DNA of 64,000 bases. It comes from Labia minor. Its lineage: Eukaryota > Arthropoda > Insecta > Dermaptera > Spongiphoridae. The stretch is taken from the NCBI GenBank assembly GCA_963082975.1, contig OY720350.1, positions 48,562,734 through 48,626,733 on the forward strand. Reading direction: 5' to 3'. The translations under genes and the position numbers were made by a program. A model generated the notes under the pieces. That model worked only from the letters and a program-made list of their open reading frames with translations. It searched no databases and had not been told where the DNA came from. Shown here in pieces: positions 12,351-25,843 of this stretch (the first letter of the stretch is position 1; the number at the start of each line of letters is the position of its first letter).

Positions 12351-12626
12351 TATAAATTATATTAAAAAAATCTTCGTAAATTAACAAATAAAATATAAAA
12401 GGATTTCAAAGCCAATACATACAGATAGGTTTTTTCGAAATTAACATTAGTAGTGAAAAACAAAAACTAACCCAACTATTATTTTTATACGGTAGCTACT
12501 AAATTCAGTGCAAAAAATATTTCTATAAAAAATTATAAACAACACATGATAAACTTGGGGATATGTTCCACAATTTTATAAAACTTGTTAAAATGAATTA
12601 AAAATTGTTTAATTTTTCAAAAAAAT

Positions 12627-12784
12627 CTGGAGTGTCTCCACTCGACTATCTCGCAAATTTGATTTGGGTTAAATAACATATATTAATTAATATTAAATTA
12701 AATTAATTAAATTATAAATTAAAATTAATAAATAATATTTATTAAACCAGAGTATGTTTGGCTCTTTGTTGATGGCACCACGTT
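12627..12784 (-). repeat. Family A repeat, 3'-end fragment (A8)
   Basis: It begins CTGGAGTGTCTCCACTCGAC and contains GATGGCACCACGT like all A copies. It then breaks off, leaving only the 3' part of the element. Confidence 0.8.
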
Positions 12785-14103
12785 TAAATACGTTCAAAAT
12801 GAAAATCTATCCTGAAATCAATATTTAGGTTTCAAAATCCGTTGAAAAAAATTAATCAGAGCAATACAAAAGGAGTTAGATACTAAAAGTAATTAATCTC
12901 TAATTAATTACAATTAATTAATTATAATTCAATTATATTTCTTCTATACCTTCTAGGGATCCATTGAAATAGCTATAAAAATTTTCAAAAGTCTATCTCA
13001 ATAAAGTCGATGAAAAATTGATTTCAATTTGTCAAAAGAATGAACAGACAGACAGAGAGACAGAGTGAAGTTCAGAAAAACGTTATATTAACCATTTCTA
13101 TACAAAGTGAAAAAATCACAATTTTACACCATTATCGAACAACAATGTCTTTTACTCTTATACATTTTTTGAAAAATTTCTAACTTTTTAACTTAATTTT
13201 TCTTTCTTTTAACTAGCAAGTTATGAAATATACTATAATTCTTACCGTTTTAGTTCTTTCTTTTTGAATTTTTTAAATCTAATTTAAAACAAATTATTTC
13301 ACACTCTTTTCCTAAAATACATTTGGCTTGGTACTTTTCGTATAACCGCATTAATATTATTATATTAATAATATTAAATTACTTTTCGTATGGCCGCAAT
13401 TTCAACCGCTTATTATATTAATAATATTAAATTATTTATATGTTATGTTATAACCAAATTTAATGTTAAAATTTCAATTTACTAATTTCTTCACAAACTA
13501 ATCTAATAAACGAAGAATAAAAGGAAGATTTTTCTTTAAGAAATTTATTAGATATTTAGCTAATATAGTTGTGAGTGCAAAAAGAAAATTCTCATAACTA
13601 TACTTATATTCTTTACTAATCTAATAATATATAACAGAGAGACAATATAATGATATCTAGGTTTATTTTACGAACCGTAAAAGTTGATATCAGTTGAATT
13701 CTTGTAAAAGAATTTTTAATCTGATCTTAAAAGTTGTTGAAGTGATCTTAAAAGATGAAAATATTAGGTTTTTATGATGGAAAAGAAAACAGAACATTCC
13801 CTCCTTCAACATCTACACTCAAACTCATCCCGCTCATCATTTCCCACCTCCTCCCATACTTACTTTTACATTCCCCATCGTATCCTTAAAAAGAAGACGA
13901 GTCAGTAAAAACCTGCAGGGAAAAAAAATGATCAAACGTGATAAAGCCCCTTGTCGGATGAAAAGTCCGGGTCATGTCAAATTTTTTGACAAATGTAATG
14001 AGTGAAAAACAGTTCGGGCTTTTAAGTGGATAATTAACTTTTTTTTAACAATCTATGTGAAAATGAACGAACAAACTAAAAGTAGGATTTAATTTAATTA
14101 ATA
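12785..14103. other. Non-coding
   Basis: No gene is seen. The stretch from 12,785 to 13,090 has an A-like core flavour (GACAGACAGAGAGACAG) but no ends. A roughly 52-bp imperfect tandem duplication lies at 13,330-13,432. A GC-richer patch follows at 13,800-13,950. Confidence 0.4.
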
Positions 14104-15834
14104 CAGTGGCGCAACCAGGGGGGGGTTTTGGGGGTTAAAACCCCCCCCAGGAGAGAAAAAAAATAATAATTGCTGTATATTCAGTGGCGCAACCAGGGGG
14201 GGGGGTTTGGGGGTTAAAACCCCCAGGAGAGAAAAAAAAAATAATTGCTGTATATTATGTTTTCAAATAGAAAAGAAAAAAAATTCTTAAAACATAACTT
14301 AGTGTATAATAAAAAAGTTTTTTTTTATTAATACATGTGGAAATTGATACCGAGGTCAAGGGATGTTTCGAGCTCCTCACTCCACTTCCCTATCCCTGGT
14401 TGTAAAATTTAACAGAGGGATAGCGGAAACGCAGGCCCTCACCCCCACAGGGCCTTTGGTGACGTCCAGGAGAAAGTCTCCCCCTTCTCCACCACAACGG
14501 GTAGGGCATTTGTAAATAAACCATTTTATAGAAATTCGCAAACAAGAAGTTGCTCTATCGAGAACATTTACCCTAGACACCAATTCAACCACTTCCACAT
14601 TGCTACATACATTAATTGCTAATTTCATAAAGATTATGAAGCGAAGACTAATTTCAGATTTTTTTCAAAATAAGAAAAACAAGAAAGGTAAGATTTAAAA
14701 TTTTTTTTTAAATTAGTGAATTAATTCTTAAATACTTTTCCATTTAAGAATTAGATAGTGAAGCTGGACCTTCAGAAACAACAGATTGTGTTAATAGCAA
14801 TAGCGAAGAAGACAATAAAAAAATAGTTGATTTCACAACTGAAAAGGTTAATTTTTTTTATTTGTTTATATATATTAACCCATTTGAGGAGCCAGCGTTC
14901 CCAAATGGGAACATTTATTTTTATACACCAAAAACCCTTTCAAAAATATTTTTTTCTATATTTATCTACATGATATCTGGTCACCAATGGGTTAAAATCG
15001 AATTTCATTTTTTCACGTAGCCAGGGAAGAGGCAGGGGGGGGATTCGGGAGCTTCAGTTCCCACACATAAAATCTATTTTTTTCTAAATTTTCTTAAGTT
15101 TAATTTTTTCAAATTATCCTACCACTACGGGCGGACGAAAAGCTTTCGACATCTTAAAGTAGTTTATTATAAATAACTCCTTTATTATTAAGTTTAGGTA
15201 AAAATGAATATAATGAAACTTTTAGTAAATGCGATTTCCTATAAATTTAATACGATAGTATGATTCTCATAAAAATCGGAATTTATAAAGAAATTCAATA
15301 AAATGTGTTTTGACACCTCTTTAAACTAGCATTACTTATGGTCCCATCTTGTCCAAAAACAATCCAATCCCCGCCCATCATTCCAAAAAAAACATCTAAA
15401 TATCAAATCCCAAGATAATATCTCATTTCATTTAGACTTAATTTTGGTAACGAAAGGCCGGCCGGATCAAAATTTTTTTTTGCAAGTTTGGATTCAGAAC
15501 CGTCTGAAAAGTGGAAATCTCGAAGAATCTCGGAGCAAAAATTTTCCGATCATCGTAAAAGCTATCCTTATTTCATGAGGAAAGCTAAAATGGTTTACTT
15601 AAAGCTGGAAAAAAATATTTTCTTTCTAAAACTGTGAATACGAGTAAATAAAATACAAAATTGCCAGATTTTGTAAAATCAGTGTTTCATTTACAAAACT
15701 TTTTTAAATATTTAATATAAAAAAAAAAATCTTAATGAAAATTTGTCTGAGTGAGCCCGGGGGGGGGGGGGGCATAGGAAGGTGGAGCGGCTAGTCAAAA
15801 CCCCCCCCAGGAGCAAATTCTGGTTGCGCCACTG
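14104..15834 (+). mobile_element. Degenerate hAT element
   Basis: The ends are CAGTGGCGCAACCAGG and its complement, and both flanks carry ATTAATA next to the element, a 7-bp direct repeat where hAT normally makes 8. Near 14,638 a + strand start reads M-K-R-R-L-I-S-D-F-F, followed by Lys/Asn-rich then Ser/Glu-rich residues. This resembles the N-terminus of a hAT transposase. No BED finger, catalytic core or dimerisation domain follows. The first 78 bp (14,104-14,181) are duplicated in tandem at 14,182. Poly-G and poly-C tracts mark both ends. Confidence 0.75.
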
Positions 15835-16616
15835 ATTAATAGGTTGCTAGGAGACACAGAAAACGGTGATAATGGGTACAAATAACAATCTGACAACTTA
15901 CGTTCAACTTGTAAAACTTTTTTCATATATTATATTTATATAATAATTTACTTATTTAATTAAATATTAAATTACTCATGATATATAGAGAACTGGAGCA
16001 AAAAAAATGTTTTTTTTAAAAAAAAGTGTACAAAATCATTATTAAATATAGAATGATCTTTTATTGTAATTTTTTTATTTTAATTTTTATTGTTTCGTTA
16101 AAACTCATATGGTCAATCATGGTGGTATATAGATAATTTGAACCATTTCTATTTGTTAATAGAGTTAATTTTAATTTAATTTAATTTAGTTGTTATATGA
16201 TAAACGAATTACATAAATACTTATTAATTATATAAATTAAATTTATAAAAAATTAATTTCCTAATTAAAAAATATAAAATCAAAAAATGGATGGCAAATT
16301 TGAAATTTGCCTAAAATGGGAGAGCAATATTAATTAATTAAAAAAGTTTAATTAAAATTAAAATAAATTGAATTTGAAATAAAACAATAATTTCTTAGAC
16401 ATTTAATTTGTTTTAATTGAATCTAAAAATAATTATTTTTTTATTCATTTGTCATTAGCTAAATCATTAAAAGATAATCATCCGCTCATTTAGAATTTTT
16501 TTTAAATAAAAAATAACATTTTCGATGTTTGTTGTGAAAAACAAACAAAATCAGACAAAAAAAAAAATGAAATGCAATCATTCTAATAATGAGAATTCAA
16601 CTCTGGAAAATAAATG
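15835..16616. other. AT-rich non-coding stretch
   Basis: No gene or repeat recognised. Confidence 0.5.
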
Positions 16617-16624
16617 ATCTAGAT

Positions 16625-18027
16625 CAGGGATGGCGGACAAAAAGTCATTAACATGTAACTAATGTGTCACAATAAAATTGCTTTCACTATCGAGATAAAT
16701 CCACCTTTTCCCTTCCAAGACACAAATAATGTGTAAAATGGAGATGTAGTGAAGAAAAGCTAAAATTGTTAAGCGGCTTGTCTCTAATATCTAATATCTA
16801 TCTATCTATCTAATATCTATTAAACTAGAAATAATTGGATATATGTAAACTGTGCAGCCGTTGCCGGACTTTTACCAAATTATTATCTGGTGGAGCCAAC
16901 ATATTTTGATCTTGAGCTTCGACTCCAACCCCAAAAAAATTTAAAATTTAAACTATTTGTTTATGGTAGTATTTGCTTTTTTTAACAGTATCTAGAATGA
17001 TTATCAAAAATAATATTAATAAAAGCTTATAATTTATAAACAGTAAATAAAATACTGACTGCTTTTATTTAAAATTAATGTTTAAAAAGAAATTCTAAAA
17101 AGAACATTGTAACTAATGCTGACACTTCTTTAAAAAGACCCGCAATGCGGAGGGGGCGCACAGTAAAGTGGGTACAACACGTTAATTTTCAAACTATTAC
17201 TCACGAGTTCAGTTTCAAAATATGTGATAGTTATTTTATTATTCTTTTTAAAATTGAATTGAAAAACTTAAAAATGACGAAGAAATATTATTGGTACTTT
17301 TAGAAAAATAGGAAATAATTTTACATTCAAAATATTTTGGTTTTACATATCCATGAATAATATAATTTTTTTAAAGTTTTATTCAATAACATTTTCTTTT
17401 AACATATGTGTTCTTCGGCACCAAAAAATTATGTTCAAAAAGTTTGAAAAATAATTTAGGTTTATATCTTACTAAAATATATAAACTGTAAGTGTATTAT
17501 TTGACGTGTATGCAGTGGCGTAACTAGGGGGGGGGCAGGGGGGACATGTGTCCCCGGGCGCCAAATTTAGGGGGCGCAACATTAGGGAAGCCAATTTGGA
17601 ACAAAAGAAGAATTAATATTTAAAGTTAAACTGTATTCTGTGTAAGTCAATAAATATTATTTATACGCTTATTAAAATCTGTTAAACCTGTTTCGTTATT
17701 CGTCATTAATATTCTTTAAAAAAAATTGAATTAAATATATAAGAAAGGGGGTGCTAATTTCTCAGTTGCCCCCAGGCGCAAGAACCTCACGGTACGCCAC
17801 TGCGTGTAAGCCTAATCTATTAATTGTAAAATAGATAGATATTCAGTTCTACAAATTTGTATCATAAATTATAATTTAAGTATGGATGGTTAAATTCATT
17901 TCTATCGAAAAAAGTTAGGATTATAACTATTAATAATCATTAATAAAATACTTTTGTCTTTGTTTGTAATATCAAATTTTTCAAACGTGCCAGTTGTGAC
18001 ACGAGTGGCATAAGTTCACCATCTCTG
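16625..18027. mobile_element. hAT-type element with perfect 8-bp target duplication
   Basis: The ends CAGGGATGGCGGAC and GTTCACCATCTCTG are imperfect inverted repeats. The flanking 8-mer ATCTAGAT is identical at 16,617-16,624 and 18,028-18,035. Near the ends are GTGTCAC and GTTGTGACACGAG sequences, as in many non-autonomous hAT elements. No transposase is readable. A second, smaller hAT element is nested inside. Confidence 0.8.
17513..17802. mobile_element. hAT MITE nested in a larger hAT
   Basis: This 290-bp element has ends CAGTGGCG and CGCCACTG, and flanking 8-mers CGTGTATG and CGTGTAAG (7 of 8 identical). It shares terminal bases and G/C tracts with the element at 14,104, so the two probably use the same type of transposase. 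Confidence 0.8.
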
Positions 18028-18035
18028 ATCTAGAT

Positions 18036-19324
18036 TGATGCCTAATATGATAAAAGACTTAAGAAAAATAGATTTACTGTTAGTGAGAGTCAAAGTTAGG
18101 GGGTGTTGCAAGAAAAGAATAGTTTTTTTTTTTTCAAAAGGGAGGGAGAAATCAAGAATTTTTCAATGATAAACGATTTCTGCCAAGATAATAGCGGGAA
18201 GTTTGAGAAATAAAAGAATCTGATGATAAAGAAGGGATGTGGTTAGTTGAAAGGGGAAGAGAAGTAAAGAAAAAATTTGATCCAATGGGGGTTATTTGTA
18301 GGAATGTTCACAGAATATCATTAATTAAAGTTAAAATGCTTAGATAGACACTTTTAAATAACAATTAAACTTTTATTGAAGAATTAAATAAACATTTAAT
18401 ATTAAAAATCCTTTAAATATTGGATTTTAGAAGATGTGCGTGTTAAGAAAATATAATTAAATTATAAAGAGGTAGATATTACATAATATGAAGCAAAAAA
18501 TTCGAATATAGAAATTAGAATCGTTAATTTTCAAAATTTTATTCATTATAAATATTTTCTATGATGTTCAAATGAGATATTAATTATCTAGGAAATAGGC
18601 CAACATTATCCCATTTTGGAATTGGATTTTTTTTCGTATCTTTTCTACAAGAAATATAAAATACAAAAGTACATTTAGAAAAGTAAAAAAAAATTTATTT
18701 ACTAAATGTTAATATGGTATATTTAAAAACAGTAAGTATTTAGTAAATATGAATAAATTAAAAATTTTAAAATTTATTTCTTCTAGTAATCAATTTTACA
18801 AAATTAATATTACCCAAGAAAAACTTTTATGCATATGTAGAACAGGTGAAAGGTAATTTTGATTGATTACTTAAGTTTAAGATTTTATAATAACCCCATC
18901 TAAGAAGGAATATGTTTTTGTTTATTTCTTTATTAAATTCAACTGTCTAACAGCAAACTAAACTTCGAAAGTTAAATCAGGCCTAAAAACCAAGCCATAG
19001 ACATTTGTCTTATTTGTCAATTTATAATCTAACCCTGTTAGGAAATATCAATTAATTATATTTTAGATAGAGACTATCAATTTATCAAAAAAAATAATAA
19101 TAACAAATATAATAATTTATTATTATTATCATTATTTGATTTATTCGATTAACACTTGGGGTGGAATTTGATAAATAATGTAATAATTCACAGTTTAGTA
19201 TTACATCTATAGTATATAATTTTTGATGATTTAATAAATTTTAGATTTGGGCGTGGTATATTTCACTTTTAATATAAAAACTCTTGAGTTTTGAAAATTC
19301 AATGAAACGACAACATCTTCAATT
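18036..19324. other. AT-rich non-coding stretch
   Basis: No gene or repeat recognised. Confidence 0.5.
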
Positions 19325-19555
19325 TCGGTTGCTTATGTGATGAAGCAGTGTTCAATAATCAGTACAACGGATCATTTCAATCTTTATCTTGATTATTGGG
19401 AGGCCTCTACTTCTTATTTCAAGCGGAAGCCCATTTTTGTGAATCCTGTTACCGTATACTCCATTTAGAGAAAAATTCCTTTTAACCTGGGTCCACAGCT
19501 CGATAGTAGATGTCCACCCCTCCAGACTTCAGTAGAGTTTTTATATGTACTCACC
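19325..19555 (-). repeat. tRNA-derived SINE, body
   Basis: On the minus strand it reads through the same body as the copies at 8,506, 24,432 and 52,880, with CTTGAAATAAGAAGTAGAGG followed by GTTGTACTGATTATTGAACA. The box B region is degenerate. Confidence 0.65.
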
Positions 19556-20464
19556 TTTATTCATTTTTTAATTATTCATACATTTTTGGTATATAGAATT
19601 AGGAATTATACATTTTTTCATTATTTTATAAAAAGTAATTATTATTATTAAAATATATGCATGATAGAGTTTTTTTCCATTAAATAATAAATTTAATAAA
19701 AATAAAATATTGTCTATGGAATTTGTACCGATATCTCATCCATGATAAAAGAGATAGTACGAGGAAGATGGATAATATTTTTAATGTATTAAGTATTAAG
19801 TATTTGTTACAAAAAGTATATTAATTTTTTTATAAATAAATATATGATTACACATATTGTAGAAAAATATTTCTACATAAATCATTTTTAGATATATAGA
19901 TAGACGCACATGTATGCTTAAACAAATCATTATGCATCTAACTAAAAGATAATAAATAATATTATGAACAAACAATGACCATTAGTAGAAATCAAGAAGG
20001 ACTTAAAAGTAAAAATAAATAATAAATAATAATAAATAAATTTGAGAATAAATATAAACCATAAAATATAGATCTTAAAATTTTAAACTAATAATAATAT
20101 TTTAGAAAGTATGTGAAACACAATTTCTACACAATCTAATTTAACATAAAAAAAATTTCATCGGGTTGATTTTCTTTTCGGTTTACAAAGATCGATCATT
20201 CAATACAGTTCAAAGGACCCATGTCAAAATTTCATGACATTCTAAAATTAAGTTAAAAAGTTTCAGTTGTTTTAGTAGAACTAAAGCTGTTTAAAGTCAT
20301 TGCTTGGTGTCACAAGTCGATATGACGAATTATAGTTCAAATTGTGTAAGTGTGGTTTGACATCCCACCTATAGTCCAAACCTAGTTCCAGTGACTACCC
20401 ATTATTTGTAGACTTTATAATAATATAATAATAATAAAAGAAGTTTGTGTAATGTGATTGTTGC
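19556..20464. other. AT-rich non-coding stretch
   Basis: No gene recognised. Confidence 0.5.
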
Positions 20465-21075
20465 ACCACACAGATAAATATAAGTACCGGGACCCCGAGC
20501 CTCGGCTCGGTTATTAAGTTAAAAAAAATAATTCATTATTATTGGGTTTGGCTGGTAATATTAATACTTGGGACACCGAGCTGATATACAATTCTTTAAT
20601 TATTTATTACAATTATTAAATGTTGTATCATTGCATGAATCTGATTAAAATGAATGGAATTTGGGGTTATTAGGTATGTTTCTAAGTGTATGAATATTTT
20701 TTTTATTGGAAGAATGATAAATATATATCGTAATTTATAATTATAAAATATTATTAAAATATATATTTTTAATTTTATTTCGAAATTAAATAAAAAATTT
20801 TAAAATATTTCAAATATAAAAAAAATATTAATACAATATCGTTTAAAAAAAGGCGGGAGTCAAATTTCAATATGGATAATTCAATATATATAAATTTAAA
20901 TTAAGAAAAAACTAATGAAGATGTATGTATCCAGAGATGTGATCAATAAAACTTAATTTTTCTTTATAAATACTATATCTAGTGTAAATTTCAAAAAAAT
21001 CGTTAGAGCGGTTTTTGAGAACCCATGGCCAAAACAAACAAACAATTTTAGCTAGCATAATAAGATAAGATTTAT
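20465..21075 (-). repeat. Helitron-like repeat of uncertain class
   Basis: One end has a 7-bp hairpin (CCGAGCC/GGCTCGG) close to GGGTCCCGGTACTTA. The other has the phrase CCAAAACAAACAAACAATTT near TCTTATCTTATTATGC (minus strand). Hairpin at one end and TC at the other suggest a Helitron-like element, but no CTRR terminus is clear. It is non-coding. Confidence 0.4.
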
Positions 21076-22870
21076 AATTAGAAGACAACTAGTCCTTTCC
21101 TGTATACTTTCTCTATAAATTTCTCTCTATTAAAATAAACTTCAATTTTTATTTATATATTTCACTAATATTTACATTTAGGTATTTTGAAATGTTTACA
21201 TGAAACTTTTTTTTTCAAATAATTATTTCTCTTTTGAAGAATAAATTTCCAAGTAGATTTTCCTTTTTATTTGGAAAATTGCTTAAAAAAATACTTTGCA
21301 AGTTTAAATAGACGTGCTAATTTACATTCTCTAATTTGTGTGACGACTGTTTTAAAGGCAAATTTATTTAAAGCTTTGATTTACATTATTATTTATCTTT
21401 TATTTTAGATAAAAGAACTGTTACGAAATTTCATTTTCAATCCGACATTATAATATTAAAATTTGGTATATCGTATATATAAGGTACCTAATCTAATCTT
21501 TCCTCCCCTTTAGAAATGATCATTTCATAAATTAATTATCATATTAATATTATCAATGAAAATATATTTACATAATGAATTGGGTAATATTTTGTTGGTA
21601 AACTGATTAGCAAATTTTCTGTTTTCTTAAGTACAAAAACAAAATTCACGATAAGCATTATCAATAATTATTTTGTTTATTTTTGCTCTTCCATTCAATA
21701 ACACAACTGAAATATAAATTAAATTTCATTATAGCAAAAAAAAATCCATTAATCTCAGTATTAATATCCTCCATTACCTATATTTATTTATGAATAAATA
21801 TTGTGTTATTGTTATTTTATTTTTGTAATTATTTTTTTTTATATTATTTTCGAATTAACGAGATGGAAAATGAATTAAAACTTTACAAAAATATTGGCCG
21901 TTATTTTAATAGCATCAGCAACAGGGTTAAAAAAAAACAATATACAATGTGCTTTAATATTTTTTAATTAAACTTTACGAAATTGTTTGAAAGTTTTTGT
22001 AATCTAAAAATATTTATGTCGTTAATAATAATATAAAATTAAAGGGTTATTTAAAAAAAAACATATATTGGCGAGACGTTTTGCCAAATAAATCATTTAA
22101 TGAGAAAATGTTACAATATAAAAAAAAATATTAAAATTCAATTATTCTTTTTGAATTAAAGTAATATATGATTGTATACGGTTAAAATTTTTTATGTGAA
22201 TTTAAATTTTAAAAAAAAAAAAAAAACATTTAATAAATTATAGAGATTATTATTTGATTATAGATTTGTATATTTAATTTATCAAATTTCTAAGAAGAAA
22301 ACTTGTCTTGAAAAGTTTAAAAAAGAAAATCTTTAATTTAAACATACAAAAACAAAACAAAAGAAAAAGTGTGAAACATCCCCTTCTCTGGGGAATTTTT
22401 AAAATGAACATTTGGAATTGATTTATAATTTAATTCTTGTTCCTTCGGAGAAAAAGCCGTGAAACGTAGATGATGAAAGGGTAACAAGGAGTGGGTGGTA
22501 GGAATGGGTATGCTGTAGATGAAGGGGAAGTGAATGGGAGGTATGTGCGGTGAAATCTTGCTGTTTTTGTTCTTTAAAAGAGACAGCCTGTTGATTATGT
22601 TTTCGTTTTTCATTTCAATCTTTTTTTTTTTTTTTTTACACACCCACACAACATATTTTGTTATTCTGATGTTTTATTAATATTTTTATTATTCCTTCAA
22701 GAAAGTGAATAATTTGTTTAGTAAAATAACGATAGTAAGATGATATAAAAAACACACACACAATTCAAAGAATTTAAAAATAATATTTAATTTTCTGTAC
22801 CTAGATACAACAAAAACATCAAAAACTGAGTATAAAATTTAAATAATTATTATTATTGTTTATTTATATA
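21076..22870. other. Non-coding
   Basis: No gene is seen. There is a GC-richer patch at 22,400-22,560, whose minus-strand frame has no family resemblance. Confidence 0.45.
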
Positions 22871-22872
22871 TA

Positions 22873-23771
22873 AAGGGTGTTTTTTTTCGAGGTATAGAAC
22901 TTTCAGTTGGCATTACTGTTCAAGTTGACGACCGATTTAACAGTTGTCAAGTGATTTATTCTCAGTTTGGTTTGGCAATTCATCATGAATAGACTCACGC
23001 CTGAACAAATAGTGCAAAAAACGAGATTGCCGTTGTTCCCGATTTTCATAAGCGAATTTTGTTTAGCGATGAAGCGCACTTCTGGTTGAATGGCTACGTC
23101 AACAAACAAAACTGCCGCATTTGGAGTGAAGCTAATACTCAAGTGTATGTCGAAACTCTGTTACATCCAGAAAAACTACATGTTTGGTGTGCTTTATGGG
23201 CTGGTGGAATCATTGGTCCGTACTTCTTCAAAAACGATGATGGCCAGAACGTTACAGTCAATGGTGATCGGTATAGAGCCATGATTACTAACTTTTTCAT
23301 TCCTGAATTGAACAAGCATGATGTCCAGGAGCTGTGGTTCCAACAAGACGGGGCAACATGTCACACAGCACGTGCCACAATCGATTTATTGAAAGACACG
23401 TTTGGTGACCGCTTAATTTCACGTTTTGGGCCTCCAAGATCTTATGATTTAATACCGCTAGACTACTTTCTGTGGGGCTATGTAAAGTCATTGGACTATG
23501 CGGATAAGCCACAAACGCTTGACCATTTGGAAGTTAATATTCGCCGTGTTATTGCCGATATACGGCCACAAATGTTGGAAAAGGTTATCGAAAATTGGAC
23601 GTCCAAATTGGACTACATCCAAACCAGCCGTGGCGGTCCTATGCCAGAAATCATATATAAAATGTAATGCCACAAGATTATCTTTCGTAGAAATAAAATT
23701 CATGTCAATCGAATAATCCATCGTTGTTTTATTGCAATTTAAAGTTCTATACCTCTAAAATAAACACCCTT
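22873..23771 (+). mobile_element. Tc1/mariner element with DD37D spacing, N-terminus deleted
   Basis: It has 31-bp inverted ends (AAGGGTGTTT ... GAGGTATAGAACTTT) flanked by TA on both sides. The coding remnant is described separately. The element would be about 1.3 kb if intact; a deletion near 23,020 removed roughly the first third of the transposase gene. Confidence 0.9.
23059..23667 (+). pseudogene. Tc1/mariner superfamily transposase, C-terminal catalytic part
   Basis: The enzyme would cut and paste its own element using three acidic residues. The open frame runs 202 residues without a stop. It has the first Asp in F-S-D-E-A-H-F, the second in F-Q-Q-D-G-A-T-C-H, and the third in L-I-P-L-D-Y-F-L-W-G. 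I count 37 residues between the second and third, so the spacing is DD37D, as in the maT group, not the DD34D of classical mariner. The frame extends a little upstream (P-D-F-H-K-R-I-L). The true start lies at 22,985 (M-N-R-L-T-P-E-Q) in another frame, because a deletion joins the two out of frame. The DNA-binding domain is lost, so it is a pseudogene with an intact-looking catalytic half. Confidence 0.88.
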
Positions 23772-23773
23772 TA

Positions 23774-24431
23774 TATAGAACTGAATATAATGACTGTAAA
23801 TATATAAAACACATTTAATAATAATAATTACTCTCAAGAGGGATAACCAAAAAGAATATATCTAATTACTTAATATATTCTTCTAATGAAGTAATGAATT
23901 AATTCGCTATAAAATCCTAGTTTAATTATGTAAATGCTTGGAATATCCATATATTTTAACTTATGGGACTAGAATTTGTATTGTAAATTCTATGTAAATA
24001 GAGTCCTTAATAAAGAAACTGGGTATGTAAGAAGGGCTTTCAAGTGGATTCTTCGTGCAGAATCTTAATGAGGATTTTCTAATAAGCTCTCTTAAAGTTA
24101 TAATAGACATTTTAATTAAGATATATAAATATAAAATATCAATCTTATACCAGAAGAATCTTCATTCGAAACTTTTCAGCTAATATTTAAAATAAAAAGG
24201 GAAATATAAAAATAAATAAATGGATAGAATTGAAATGCTTGCTCTTCTCGTATTTCTCAAACATTTATTTTAAATTTATTTAATATAACATAAATATTTT
24301 TTTTAAAATTTCATAAACTTACATTAACTGACCTGTTTAGTTATTATTTTATTGTTATTTTATGAAATGTCCGACTTAACTCTTTAATAGTGACTTATAC
24401 TATACGAAAAAGATAAATAATCATAACCTAT
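23774..24431. other. AT-rich non-coding stretch
   Basis: No gene recognised. Confidence 0.5.
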
Positions 24432-24650
24432 CTGAGGATCCCGAATCAAAACCAGAAGGAGGGGGACAAGTCAGTTCACCCAAATCAAATTTAGGAAGCT
24501 ACTTGAAACAGGAAATAACGACCTCCCATCAAGAAAGTAAAGGTTGAGAGTAGTCGTTGTACTGATCATAGGACACCCCTATTCCATTTAAGCGGAAATT
24601 GACTTCAAAGGTCATGGCCTTTCATAAGCAAAAGGTGTAAAAAATTTAAA
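24432..24650 (+). repeat. tRNA-derived SINE, 5'-degenerate
   Basis: It shares GGAAGCTACTTGAAA, then GTCGTTGTACTGATCAT, then GGTCATGGCCTTTCATAAG with the body of the SINE at 52,880. The tRNA-like head is not recognisable here. Confidence 0.65.
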
Positions 24651-25843
24651 TGAATTATGAACATCATCATAACCCATTTATTTCCAAACTTGGGTACTAA
24701 AGCAAATTATATATAGCTCGTAAAAAATTCTGAATTAAATATTTTTAGTTTTTCATTCTAAGTGATTCCTATAATTCAGAAGCATTTATTGAGTGAAAAT
24801 TAAATGCCTCCCCACCAATCTCATACTAGACAAATTTCGACTAATTTTTTAGACATTTCTAGACAATTTCTATACATTAACTGTGAACAAGTTCAATTTT
24901 TTCTTTTTCATAACATTCATTTTTCGGTCATTATTTAGGCTTTAAATTGATTTGGATGATTAATTTTGAGTAATTTAGACAATTAATATTATTAATCAAT
25001 TTATTTAATAACTAAATTATTCTATATTATTTACCCAGAACCATTCCTACCACTAAGCAAACTAAAAATATTCTTACCGATGTACCTATGAATTATTATA
25101 TATATATATATATAAATCCTCAAAAAAATAAAATACCAATCTACAAACACCGGCCATATTTCTCTTTCGATTTAGAACATAAAGGTTTTTTTTCACTATA
25201 TATTTTTTTTCTTTGTCCATTTTCAATGTAATCTTTTGTCACTTGTATATATATTATATATACATAGGTATACTTCGTTTTTCGTATATTTTTTCAATAT
25301 TGATCTACAGTATTTCGAAAAGAAATCACTGAACCGAATATAAATTCATAATATAATAATAATAATAATAAAAATAAATGGAGATTTTCCTTATAAAATC
25401 TAGTTTACAGAAAACGATTTTGCCACATATATATATTTTTTTCGTTATTAACCACTTTTCGATAGAATAAGGACTTTGGCGCTGGCTCCTGGCCAGAGGA
25501 CATAAAAAACCAACATCTATTAAAGGATAACGAACGAATTTTAGATAACACTCGCGCCTGTTGATTGTCTTCAAACGAAACGATGACATTTTTATTTATT
25601 TGAAATTAATAATTTTCAAATTTTATTTTAATTTTTTTTATTTTTACATTTTAAATTAAAATTGATAGATTGTGATTTCAAGTTAGATTGTTTAGGGATA
25701 TGATAGATAAATAAATCTATAGGAAAAAGACAGACGGCAAACTAATTTGGAGATAATATACAGATTGGGATTAAATTAACTAGGCAATGTGTCAAATATG
25801 TCAGAAATTGTAAAGCAAAAATTCAAATTTTCCATTAAAAAAG
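24651..25843. other. AT-rich non-coding stretch
   Basis: No gene recognised. Confidence 0.5.

Noticed and set aside
14377..14628. 83-codon minus-strand frame
   Set aside because: Lies antisense in the untranslated leader of the hAT element, next to the + strand start at about 14,638.
22338..22649. 103-codon minus-strand frame
   Set aside because: Starts in a poly-Lys/poly-A tract and shows only compositional Pro/His/Ile content; no homology recognised.
23488..23721. Frames overlapping the DD37D transposase on both strands
   Set aside because: Shadows of the real transposase frame.
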